Below are positions 35,599 to 43,713 of a DNA stretch of 64,000 nucleotides, piece by piece. Every line of letters starts with the position of its first letter. Position 1 is the stretch's first letter. The position numbers and the translations under genes were made by a program. This DNA is from Nitrospira_E sp052156535 (GTDB lineage: Bacteria > Nitrospirota > Nitrospiria > Nitrospirales > UBA8639), in the NCBI RefSeq assembly GCF_052156535.1, contig NZ_JBQKUP010000024.1:1-64000 (forward strand). Direction: 5' to 3'. The notes beneath the pieces were generated by a model. That model saw only the letters and a program-made list of their open reading frames with translations. It was not told where the DNA came from and made no database searches.

Positions 35599-36621
35599 AT
35601 GAATGCAATGTCTAGTTGGTATCGTCCTGATCCCCTCACCCGGGATTTGATTCATCTCATTAATGCCCGGCGGCATGAACATGGGGATCCCAGTTTGGCC
35701 ATTGAAGTGTTACAGGCCTTATTAGATCAGGATCGTGAACATGAGGTTCTCACCGTTCTTGCAGCCTTAGACGAAAGTATGGCGGAGTGGTTATTTGATT
35801 TGCTGGCGGAAGCGGCCAGCTCCTGTCTGATGGAGGATGAGAGCGAAGACAGCGAGATGTATGGAATTCTTGCCTCATTTGAATTATCACTCCAAGCCAA
35901 TTTGGAGTATCCTTTGAAATTGAAAATTGATCCTGTGGAAACGGCGGATTTGTTGCGGAAACATCTGCATGTCCCGCCAGGGGCGGTGATCACGGTCGAA
36001 CCGAGGCTTCTCACCGATTCCACATTGGAGTTTTTAAGCTTGCAGAAGATTCACGACCATATTTCCAACCTGGCTGAAGGACAGCCACGTCAGACGATTG
36101 CGGCCAGGCTTCATCCACCCGTTGAAGCCACCGCATTTTTATTTTTTGAAATTCTTGGCGTTCCCGATACGACGTTGCCGGAAGCCCTTTCCGAGGACGA
36201 CTGTCAGGCTATTATGGATCATCTGGTGGGTCAATGCCCCGAAGTCGCCAAGGCGCCGCAACTTCTGGAGGCTCCTAATTACGCGGCCTATGCCTTGTAT
36301 GATGCACAAAACGCCGTTCGTCTTCATCGATTGGCTGATGAAACCGCTGCGGTGTGGCATGACCTGGAAGGCCCGGTTCGAAGCCGAACCGTGGTGCATC
36401 TCCATACCCAATGCGGGAATGGCGTGTATATGCCTGTGTGGACCGATCTGTTTGATCCGGATCTTCCTGAAGACCATGGACCGATTTGGACATCCCCGGA
36501 TGTGTGGGTGTTTACGGCAGATTTGCCAATTGAATGGCCGGGGGAATTGTTAACCAATCGCCTGCTGGCTGAGGGCTGCACGCGATTTGAAAATCACATT
36601 GTGGAAGCCACTGACAATTAA
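35599..36621 (+). CDS. Unknown acidic protein
   Basis: 340 residues, no signal peptide, membrane span or known motif recognised. Starts MNAMSSWYRPDPLTRD; a helical N-terminal half (to about residue 150) is acidic, and the C-terminal half has mixed segments rich in His and aromatic residues (VVHLHTQCGNGVYMPVWTD, DVWVFTADLPIEWPGEL). Codon use and frame are clean over its full length, so it is a real gene. Convergent with the PHP phosphoesterase, 15 nt apart. Function unknown. Confidence 0.75.
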   Translation: MNAMSSWYRPDPLTRDLIHLINARRHEHGDPSLAIEVLQALLDQDREHEVLTVLAALDESMAEWLFDLLAEAASSCLMEDESEDSEMYGILASFELSLQANLEYPLKLKIDPVETADLLRKHLHVPPGAVITVEPRLLTDSTLEFLSLQKIHDHISNLAEGQPRQTIAARLHPPVEATAFLFFEILGVPDTTLPEALSEDDCQAIMDHLVGQCPEVAKAPQLLEAPNYAAYALYDAQNAVRLHRLADETAAVWHDLEGPVRSRTVVHLHTQCGNGVYMPVWTDLFDPDLPEDHGPIWTSPDVWVFTADLPIEWPGELLTNRLLAEGCTRFENHIVEATDN

Positions 36622-36636
36622 ATATCGACCTGGCGG

Positions 36637-37512
36637 TCATGGGGTCTCGTTCATTGTTTGGGGATCTGACCGGCCAGCCGCCTGACGTAAGTGATCGATC
36701 AACTTGGGAGGAACCCGTAGCGAACCGCGCCCCGTTCCGACCGAAATCTCAGGCTTGAAGGCGCCGTGAAAATCACTGCCTCCCGTCATAAGTAAATCGA
36801 ATTTGCGGGCTAAGTTGAGATTGATTGAAATTTGGCGAGCGGAAAACGTTCCATAAAAGACTTCAAGCCCTCGTAATCCCTGCTCAACCAACGTCCGGCA
36901 TGAGTCCGTCGTCTTATCGGCACCTAATCCCTCCCAATAGGGGTGAGCAAGGATTGGGATGCCGCCGGCCTCAGTAATCCACGTCATGATTTCAGCCGCC
37001 TCGGGGACGACCCGCCGAACATAGGCTGCGCCTCTGACTCCCAGGAATCGATCGAAAGCTTCTTTCATCCCCTTCACGTACCCCTTTTCAATTAACATGT
37101 GCGCGATATGTGGGCGACCCATGGTTCCGCCTCCGGCAACATGCTCCACTTCAGCAAGAGAAATCTCCACTTTGAGGGTGTGAAGCCGGTCAAGGATGTG
37201 GTGAAGGCGATCAACGCGTGTCGCGCGAAGCTGCTCGAGTCTGGCTTGAAACTGAGGATCAGCGAGATCAATGAAATAGCCGAGCATATGCGTTTCCCGC
37301 CCCTGAAACTCTGTACTTAATTCAATACCCGGTATGATTTCAATCGGGAGATGATGAGCCGCGTCCATGGCTTCCGGCAGGCCCTCAGTCGTGTCATGGT
37401 CGGTAATGGCCAGGATGCTCACGCCTTGTTGATGAGCAAGTTCCACAAGTGCGGTGGGCGAAACACTGCCGTCCGAGAAATGAGTGTGAGTATGCAGGTC
37501 GATACGGCTCAT
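36637..37512 (-). CDS. PHP-domain phosphoesterase (TrpH/RNase AM-like)
   Basis: 291 residues. PHP motif 1 is DLHTHTHFSDG, motif 2 TDHDTTEG, motif 3 region GIELSTEF and later HPYWEGLGADK, GSDFHG. The family hydrolyses nucleoside 3',5'-bisphosphates or 5'-phosphorylated oligonucleotides with three metal ions (E. coli YciV/RNase AM). It ends 15 nt before the FolB-methyltransferase gene starts on the same strand, so co-transcription is possible. Exact substrate uncertain. Confidence 0.88.
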   Translation of the reverse strand: MSRIDLHTHTHFSDGSVSPTALVELAHQQGVSILAITDHDTTEGLPEAMDAAHHLPIEIIPGIELSTEFQGRETHMLGYFIDLADPQFQARLEQLRATRVDRLHHILDRLHTLKVEISLAEVEHVAGGGTMGRPHIAHMLIEKGYVKGMKEAFDRFLGVRGAAYVRRVVPEAAEIMTWITEAGGIPILAHPYWEGLGADKTTDSCRTLVEQGLRGLEVFYGTFSARQISINLNLARKFDLLMTGGSDFHGAFKPEISVGTGRGSLRVPPKLIDHLRQAAGRSDPQTMNETP

Positions 37513-37527
37513 GAGATCGGTTGAGTT

Positions 37528-38439
37528 TTATGGTTTCCGTGCCAAAATGCGTGCGGTAAACGCCCGTGCTGAAGAGCTTTCATGATCCCCTTCGTCGTAA
37601 TGGAGAATGCTGAGCCCTTGAAGAAGTGTGAGCAATTCATTGGTTTCCAGGCAGAACTCCTTTCGGCGCGGGTGTTGCCGATGAATATGGTTGTCCAGAA
37701 GGAAGGTCTCATACATGATGATGCCACCGGATTTCAGGGCGTTAACCAGTTGAGGAAAGAGCGGCCGGTACAAGTAGAAGAAGACGATAATCACATCGTA
37801 CAGGGCTGTGCCCAAGTCCGGGGGATGTTGCGGATTCGCTTCTAAGTCTATGCATTCCGTCGTTATCGAGGGTAGGGCCGCTTCTTGGGCTTTCTCCTGA
37901 AGCTCATGGAGCGCGTCGGCATCGCGATCGATGCCATGAACTGAAAACCCTTTGGAAGCCAGATACATGGCATGACGACCACGTCCCGTTGCCACATCCA
38001 ACACCGTTCCATGAGGAAGTCGGGAGAGCTGGTCTACTAGAAATGGAGAAAGATGCTTGTGATCAAGGGAGGCGATTGGTTTGCGCGATCGGATCAATTG
38101 GACCCCGACAGACCCCTCAATACTCTTCAACGGAGGGCGGATTTTTCTGACCCATATTTTGAGACGGGTAATGGGAAATTCATGAAGCAGGGCTTGGCAG
38201 ATTGTCTCAGCCAATGTTTCAATCAGCGAAAAGGCCTGCCCTTCCCCAATGTCTAGAATTCGTTGCGTGATTGTTCCGTAATCGACCGTATCGGAAATGT
38301 GATCACTCTGAAAGGCCGATTGATTGGGACATCGGAAGATAAGATCGACCAGCAGAGGTTGGGGTTGCTGTCTTTCCGTTTCAGTGACCCCGCATCGTGC
38401 GGCCAACTGGATACCTTTGAGGACGATAGATGAAGACAT
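37528..38439 (-). CDS. FolB dihydroneopterin aldolase fused to SAM methyltransferase
   Basis: 303 residues. Residues 1-118 are FolB: a conserved Glu in VTETERQQPQ, Tyr in DTVDYGTI and Lys in VRKIRPP match the aldolase site that cleaves dihydroneopterin in folate synthesis. Residues 125-303 are a class I methyltransferase with the SAM loop LDVATGRGRHAMYLA, an acidic residue after VHGIDRD, and YDVIIVFFYLYRP, resembling TehB-type enzymes. The two domains are in one continuous frame with a short linker, so this is a fusion and not two genes. What the methyltransferase modifies is unknown. Upstream gene (38558) is divergent. Confidence 0.85.
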   Translation of the reverse strand: MSSSIVLKGIQLAARCGVTETERQQPQPLLVDLIFRCPNQSAFQSDHISDTVDYGTITQRILDIGEGQAFSLIETLAETICQALLHEFPITRLKIWVRKIRPPLKSIEGSVGVQLIRSRKPIASLDHKHLSPFLVDQLSRLPHGTVLDVATGRGRHAMYLASKGFSVHGIDRDADALHELQEKAQEAALPSITTECIDLEANPQHPPDLGTALYDVIIVFFYLYRPLFPQLVNALKSGGIIMYETFLLDNHIHRQHPRRKEFCLETNELLTLLQGLSILHYDEGDHESSSARAFTARILARKP

Positions 38440-38557
38440 GGGCCATTATGTCAGAACTTCCTGGTCGTGTGCATGTGATATTTGAAGGGAGGCGATTCGT
38501 AGTCCGGATCGTGTTCCGGAATAGAGTGCTTGGATGGATTTCATTCGGGAGGTGTTG

Positions 38558-39016
38558 ATGAAATTCGGTAAATGGATCTCCCGCCAGCGGTGGATAGGTC
38601 TAAAGGCCGGCCCTGGATTTGGGTGGATCATCGGTTGCCTCTCTTGTCTCCTTCTCCAGGGTTCGTGTGAATGGGGTGGGTCATCCACCATCATGGTGAC
38701 GGCTGAGGAGTTTCGATTTAATCCTACCCGGATTGAATGGGTATCCGACCAGCCTCTTCGTCTTCTGATTAGAAATCAGGGACGGGAACGACACGTGTTT
38801 CATAGCCGGGAATTGTTCGGGCCGGAGTCCGGCGTCCTATGGCATCAGCCAAAGGTGGCGCTTCAAGAAGCCAATGCCGTTGTCCTTGAGCCTGGTCAAT
38901 CGATTGAGTTGTCTTTCACCCCGTCTGCCGGTCTCTATCCCTTTCGCTGTTGGATAAAAGGGCACACCGGCATGGAGGGCACGATCCTCGTCAAAGATCG
39001 TTCTTCAAAATTATGA
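38558..39016 (+). CDS. Cupredoxin-domain exported protein
   Basis: 152 residues from the ATG at 38558, which has GGAGG 6 nt ahead; an upstream ATG (38534) has none. Hydrophobic segment 18-40 (WIIGCLSCLLLQGSC) is a signal or lipoprotein-like anchor. The rest is a plastocyanin-like domain: a likely copper-binding His in HVFHSREL, then FRCWIKGHTGMEG supplying Cys, His and Met ligands. It should carry one type 1 copper and shuttle electrons in the periplasm. In a nitrite-oxidising or related chemolithotroph such a carrier fits respiration, but no partner is encoded nearby. Confidence 0.82.
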   Translation: MKFGKWISRQRWIGLKAGPGFGWIIGCLSCLLLQGSCEWGGSSTIMVTAEEFRFNPTRIEWVSDQPLRLLIRNQGRERHVFHSRELFGPESGVLWHQPKVALQEANAVVLEPGQSIELSFTPSAGLYPFRCWIKGHTGMEGTILVKDRSSKL

Positions 39017-39172
39017 ATGCTTTATCGAGGAAATCACAAAAAGGTCGGCAGGCAACCGCAAAGCCTTGGATTTTTTATTGGCGTAGGTCGGAAACTTAAG
39101 CACCTCTAAGACCTGAGGGACTTCGATTGTCTGGCGAAATTTAGAAATACGAATGGAGACGACTGGCAGAAT

Positions 39173-39203
39173 GCTTGCTGGTGTCAGTCAGTCACCAGCA
39201 AGC
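39173..39203. terminator. Perfect 11-bp hairpin past the small lipoprotein gene
   Basis: GCTTGCTGGTG (39173-39183), 9-nt loop, CACCAGCAAGC (39193-39203), starting 6 nt past the stop of the minus-strand gene at 39210. No T-tract follows on the minus strand, so either a weak terminator or an mRNA-stabilising hairpin. Confidence 0.45.
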
Positions 39204-39209
39204 GATATC

Positions 39210-39530
39210 TTATTTGCCTGGGACAGCGTCAATGGAGTTTCTGGCCTTGGCGTCACGTTCGCAACTCATTGTGGCGAGCATTTTCTGGCCAGCAGTCGCA
39301 TCACTCGGAATTCGGGAAAGACAGGCTTCAAGCGTGTCGCCTTGCGTGCCGGTGGAGACTCGAGTCGGTCCGGTCGTCACGGCTTTAGCTTCCGCGTTTG
39401 ACGATGGTGAAGCCGGAGAAGCTGCCGAGCCACTTGCACCAGTTGCGCCGCCATTCATCTCAGCGCAGCCCATGGTCAAGGTTGCGAGGCCGAAGGAAGC
39501 ATAGAGGAACATTGTAGAAAATGGTTTCAT
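39210..39530 (-). CDS. Small lipoprotein-like protein
   Basis: 106 residues, AGGAGGGG ribosome binding site about 9 nt before the ATG. N-terminal signal ending in TLTMGC, a plausible lipobox with Cys22. A low-complexity Ala/Ser/Thr stretch follows, then a compact C-terminal segment with two Cys (EACLSRIPSDATAGQKMLATMSC). That segment looks conserved, and the Cys pair may form a disulfide. Function unknown; exported and membrane-anchored is the likely location. Confidence 0.7.
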   Translation of the reverse strand: MKPFSTMFLYASFGLATLTMGCAEMNGGATGASGSAASPASPSSNAEAKAVTTGPTRVSTGTQGDTLEACLSRIPSDATAGQKMLATMSCERDAKARNSIDAVPGK

Positions 39531-39662
39531 TGGTCGAACCCCTCCTCAATGGATAAACAAGTCGCGAAATATACTTGAGACTCCAGAAAAAAACAAGGTG
39601 CGGACGTCAAAATCTTCTTTCCTGATCTCTTATGCGTATGGGTTGTTTCCAATCTGATTATC

Positions 39663-39691
39663 TTGACTGGTATAGGGTTTATTGCTACGGT
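39663..39691 (+). promoter_or_regulatory. Candidate promoter for glyQ-glyS
   Basis: TTGACT (39663-39668), 17-nt spacer, TACGGT (39686-39691), about 100 nt ahead of the glyQ start. -10 match is weak, so low confidence. Confidence 0.35.
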
Positions 39692-39792
39692 AAAATCTTT
39701 CTCTCTACGTGCAGAGAACGAACGGAATTATTCATGGCATACCTCATTGCTCGGCTGTTCCAGGGTCAACCTAGGGGCCAAGGTCAAGTGTT

Positions 39793-40710
39793 GTGACCTT
39801 TCAAGATATTATTCTCTCCCTTCATCAGTTTTGGAAATCCCACCACTGCATTTTGACTCAGCCGTATGACACTGAAAAAGGGGCTGGGACGTTTAATCCG
39901 GCTACATTTCTTCGCGCGATCGGCCCTGAACCCTGGCGTGCGGCCTATATTGAACCCTGTCGAAGACCAACCGATGGACGATATGGAGATAATCCGAATC
40001 GCCTTCAGCATTACTTCCAATATCAGGTGGTGTTAAAACCGGCTCCTGCGGATTCGCAAGATCTGTATCTCCAAAGCCTTGCCCATTTGGGGCTAGATCC
40101 CTATCAACATGATATTCAATTTCTTCAGGATGACTGGGAGTCTCCCACGTTAGGGGCTTGGGGGTTGGGATGGGAGGTCCGGTTAGATGGAATGGAGATC
40201 ACGCAATTTACCTACTTTCAGGAGATCGGGGGGTTGGAATTAGATCCGGTCACGGTGGAGTTAACCTACGGGTTGGAACGCATTGCCATGTATTTACAGC
40301 AGGTCGATAACGTATATGACCTGATGTGGACAGAAGACGTTCGATATGGCGAACTCTATCATGAGTCCGAAGTTCAGTTTTCCGTCTATAACTTTGAGGC
40401 GGCGGATGTGGATTTGATTCAGACCAGCTTTGATCGCTACGAAAAAGAATGCCAACAGTTACTGGAGCATCCTCGGGGACTGGTGTTACCGGCCTACGAC
40501 TGCTGTATGAAATGTTCCCACCTCTTTAACTTGTTGGATGCAAGAGGGGCGATCAGTGTGGCGCAACGGACAGGCTATATCGGCCGGGTCCGAAATCTTG
40601 CCAGGAAATGTGCTCAAGCCTATCTTGGTCAGCGGGAGCAGATGGGTTTCCCACTCTTACGCCACACGGCGGCTTCCGCCCGTCCTCATAGAAAACAAAA
40701 GATTATTTGA
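39793..40710 (+). CDS. glyQ: Glycyl-tRNA synthetase alpha subunit
   Basis: 305 residues from a GTG at 39793. Contains the catalytic core of the alpha2beta2 glycyl-tRNA synthetase, with class II signature parts (CILTQPYDTEKGAGTFNPATFLR, RPTDGRYGDNPNRLQHYFQYQVV, EVRLDGMEITQFTYFQEIGG). Charges tRNA(Gly) together with GlyS encoded immediately downstream. The alpha/beta form is typical of many bacteria including Nitrospirota. Complete. Confidence 0.96.
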   Translation: MTFQDIILSLHQFWKSHHCILTQPYDTEKGAGTFNPATFLRAIGPEPWRAAYIEPCRRPTDGRYGDNPNRLQHYFQYQVVLKPAPADSQDLYLQSLAHLGLDPYQHDIQFLQDDWESPTLGAWGLGWEVRLDGMEITQFTYFQEIGGLELDPVTVELTYGLERIAMYLQQVDNVYDLMWTEDVRYGELYHESEVQFSVYNFEAADVDLIQTSFDRYEKECQQLLEHPRGLVLPAYDCCMKCSHLFNLLDARGAISVAQRTGYIGRVRNLARKCAQAYLGQREQMGFPLLRHTAASARPHRKQKII

Positions 40711-40747
40711 ATCAATGCCCGGATGCGGGGCTGTGGCAGATACGCTT

Positions 40748-42937
40748 ATGACAACATCAAGAACTACCCGTAAAAATGTCAAGGCCAAGTCTGTCTCGAA
40801 ATCTCAGCCCAAGACTGCAACTTTTTTGTTAGAAATTGGGACGGAGGAATTGCCGTCAGCTGTTCTTCCACAGGCATTGGAAGACCTGGCAAATCTTGGC
40901 CAACGGCTCTTGGCGGACAGTCGGTTGAAGTATGAGTCTTTGAAGACCCTTGGCACACCACGGCGCTTAGCTTTGCTGGTCAAAGGGGTGGAACCTCAGC
41001 AAGCTTCTCTGACTCAAGACATCTTGGGCCCACCGGTGTCTGCAGCCTTCGATGCTTCGGGACAGCCCACCAAGGCGGCATTGGGATTTGCCAAATCTCA
41101 AGGGGTGCCCGTTGACCAGCTTCGTATGAAGGAAACCCCAAAAGGGACCTATATGGCGGTCGAAACGCATCAACGAGGTCAGTCGGCCAAACGGGTGATT
41201 ACGGAGGCACTTCCGCAGGTCTTGAGTAAATTAGCCTTTCCGAAATCAATGCGCTGGAATGCCTCGCGGGCAAAATTCGGTCGTCCGATTCGCTGGGTGG
41301 TCGCCCTATTAGGGAATCAAGCGATCACCGTAGAATTTGCCGGAATTCAATCCAGCGCCATGACAAGAGGGCATCGATTTTATCGGGCAAAAGGCAAAAA
41401 ACGGGGACAGACGTTTCCACTCACCACCGCCAACAATTATATCGAGACCATGAAACGACTGGGGGTGCTGGTTGATCCGGAAGAGCGTCGGCGTCTCATT
41501 ACGCAAGAAGTCTCTCTGTTGGCCAAATCTGCCAAGGGTCAGGTTGACCCCATGTATCGGGATGAGCTGATTGAGGCAGCCGTCTTTGGCGTGGAATACC
41601 CTCACACCATTCTCGGAACGTTTCAGAAGGAGTTTTTAGCGGTTCCCAAGCCGGTTCTGATCTCATCGATGAAAGAGCATCAAGGGTTTTTCTCGCTGAT
41701 GACAAAGGATGGAGCCCTCCTCCCAAAATTTATTGCGGTGACGAATATGCCGTGGGGAAATACCCCACTCATGACCAAAGGGAATGAGCGAGTCCTGGCA
41801 GCCCGTCTGAGCGACGCTCAACATTTTTTCAAAGAGGATTCGAAACGCCCACTGCATGAACGAGTGCCGGCATTAGAAGGCGTCCTTTTTCATCACAAGC
41901 TGGGAACCGTGCGTCAAAAAGTGGATCGTGTGGGTCACCTGGTCGGATGGATGGCTGAGCAGATCGGTCGGAAGGATCTGGACGAGGTGTGCCGACGCGC
42001 CGCTCTTTTGGCCAAGGCGGATTTGACGACCGGAATGGTTGGAGAGTTTCCGACCCTGCAAGGAGTGATGGGGGAAGAATATGCCAGGCACGATGGCGAA
42101 TCTGCAGAGGTCTGTCGCGCTCTTGGCGAACAGTATTTCCCCCGATTCCCAGAAGATCAGTTGCCGACTGAACTACCTGGTGTTCTACTCGCGGCGGCCG
42201 ATCGGTGTGATTCCATCGTGGCATTTTTTGCGGCTGGAATGTCCCCCTCCGGCTCGGAAGATCCGTTAGGGTTACGTCGAGCCGCGTATGGGTTGGTGCG
42301 AATATTTGCAGAAACGCCACTCCGGTTGGCTATCACCTCTGTGGTGAATCGGGCGTTGGAGATCTTGGATGGACAAGGTGGGCGGGTGCGTGGCACTCCT
42401 CAGACCGGGGCAGAAGTCGTGGCGTTTATTTTCGACCGGCTTCGATTTTATGGCAGGCAACACCTGGGATTACGGGAAGATGTCATGGAAGCGGTCATCC
42501 GGGTTCCTCATGCGATGGACTGTGACATGGGTGATCTGGTCGCACGCATGCAGGCCTTAAAAGCCATGGTGCCTCAACCGGATTTTGATCCGCTGATGAT
42601 CGGATTTAAGCGGGCTCACCGAATTGTCGAAAAAGAACAATGGACCAACGCCCAGGCCCTGTCTGAACAATTTGTGCATGAATCGGAGCGTCGGCTGTTT
42701 CAGGCCTTGGGGGTGATACAACAACAAGTCCGCAGTTCCGTGAATGACCGGAATTACGGAAAGGCTCTTCAGGCGTTGTTGGAACTCAAGGGGCCAATTG
42801 ATGAGTTCTTCGGAGCCGTCATGGTCAATGATTCAGACCCCCAGACACGGGCCAATCGCCTTTCCCTGTTAAAGGCGACGGATGACCTGTTTCTCACGGT
42901 AGCCGATTTGTCCTGTCTGCAATCGTCAAGTGGGTAA
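40748..42937 (+). CDS. glyS: Glycyl-tRNA synthetase beta subunit
   Basis: 729 residues from the ATG at 40748; the open frame reaches back to 40538 but overlaps glyQ. Starts with about 20 basic residues, then FLLEIGTEELPSAVLPQAL, the family N-terminal motif. It holds the HD-type and tRNA-binding parts; the tRNA anticodon region is in the C-terminal third. Partner of GlyQ. An in-frame ATG at 40715 is a possible alternative; neither has a strong ribosome binding site. Confidence 0.94.
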   Translation: MTTSRTTRKNVKAKSVSKSQPKTATFLLEIGTEELPSAVLPQALEDLANLGQRLLADSRLKYESLKTLGTPRRLALLVKGVEPQQASLTQDILGPPVSAAFDASGQPTKAALGFAKSQGVPVDQLRMKETPKGTYMAVETHQRGQSAKRVITEALPQVLSKLAFPKSMRWNASRAKFGRPIRWVVALLGNQAITVEFAGIQSSAMTRGHRFYRAKGKKRGQTFPLTTANNYIETMKRLGVLVDPEERRRLITQEVSLLAKSAKGQVDPMYRDELIEAAVFGVEYPHTILGTFQKEFLAVPKPVLISSMKEHQGFFSLMTKDGALLPKFIAVTNMPWGNTPLMTKGNERVLAARLSDAQHFFKEDSKRPLHERVPALEGVLFHHKLGTVRQKVDRVGHLVGWMAEQIGRKDLDEVCRRAALLAKADLTTGMVGEFPTLQGVMGEEYARHDGESAEVCRALGEQYFPRFPEDQLPTELPGVLLAAADRCDSIVAFFAAGMSPSGSEDPLGLRRAAYGLVRIFAETPLRLAITSVVNRALEILDGQGGRVRGTPQTGAEVVAFIFDRLRFYGRQHLGLREDVMEAVIRVPHAMDCDMGDLVARMQALKAMVPQPDFDPLMIGFKRAHRIVEKEQWTNAQALSEQFVHESERRLFQALGVIQQQVRSSVNDRNYGKALQALLELKGPIDEFFGAVMVNDSDPQTRANRLSLLKATDDLFLTVADLSCLQSSSG

Positions 42938-43006
42938 CAGTCGTTAATCGAAGAAGATTCCTGGCCGCCCCTGTGAAAGCGAGACGGTCATGGGAAGGAA
43001 CATCCG

Positions 43007-43492
43007 ATGGGGGATGGGACGGACCGTGCAGAGAGCCCCGAGATTTCAAGACGGCTGAAGCGCTTTACTCTGGTCGTCACGGTGGCCCTTATTATCGGCT
43101 GCAATGCCTTAATCCTGACAGGTCTTTGGGTGAGCGGAGTTGATTTGGAAAAAATCTTCTCAAAATCGGAACTCTATGATCCCATGAATGGGCATTGTGT
43201 CCAGGTCACCTGGTTAAAGGTTGTGGGCGCGGATGGGTTAGTGAAGGTCTGCTCCGAATGGCTTGATTTTTCCGATATCTCGGGTGAAACGCATCTGTTG
43301 CCGAAAGGAAAAACCCTGGCTATGGGGCCGGATGGGAATCTGTACGTCTCCGGGAATCCAGCCGAGATTTACCGATTGATTGCGCTCATGATTTTTGCCA
43401 TAGTTGTCATAATTTCCGGCATGTGGACCAAGCAGATGCTGATAGCTAAATATCAGGACCGTCTTCAATCTGTAAATCATCATTCAACCTGA
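43007..43492 (+). CDS. Two-span membrane protein, unknown
   Basis: 161 residues. Hydrophobic segments at about 21-45 (TLVVTVALIIGCNALILTGLWV) and 120-140 (LIALMIFAIVVIISGMW) flank a periplasmic-side loop with two Cys (NGHCVQVTWLK and GLVKVCSEW). Ends in a short charged tail. No family recognised. Upstream glyS ends about 70 nt earlier; ppdK begins about 220 nt later, so the operon status is unclear. Confidence 0.65.
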   Translation: MGDGTDRAESPEISRRLKRFTLVVTVALIIGCNALILTGLWVSGVDLEKIFSKSELYDPMNGHCVQVTWLKVVGADGLVKVCSEWLDFSDISGETHLLPKGKTLAMGPDGNLYVSGNPAEIYRLIALMIFAIVVIISGMWTKQMLIAKYQDRLQSVNHHST

Positions 43493-43713
43493 ATGCTCGT
43501 GTATCCTACCTTTTTTCTGACAGCCAGCTCATATATTCATATTCATACACCACGCCTGTCTCAGGCATTTTTGAGAAAAAAGACTGTTCCCTGTGAGGGT
43601 CCCTATTCATGGGGGAAAAGGGTTGGGAGAAGAATGTCAGACATTCAGTCTCCTCCTCTGACGACGTCTTTTTTTTCAAGGGGCCGAAGGGTCGGGTAAA
43701 GGAGAGCGAAGAA

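Noticed and set aside
40538..40747. Longer N-terminus for glyS
   Set aside because: The extra 70 codons overlap the end of glyQ and do not fit the family start; ATG at 40748 chosen.
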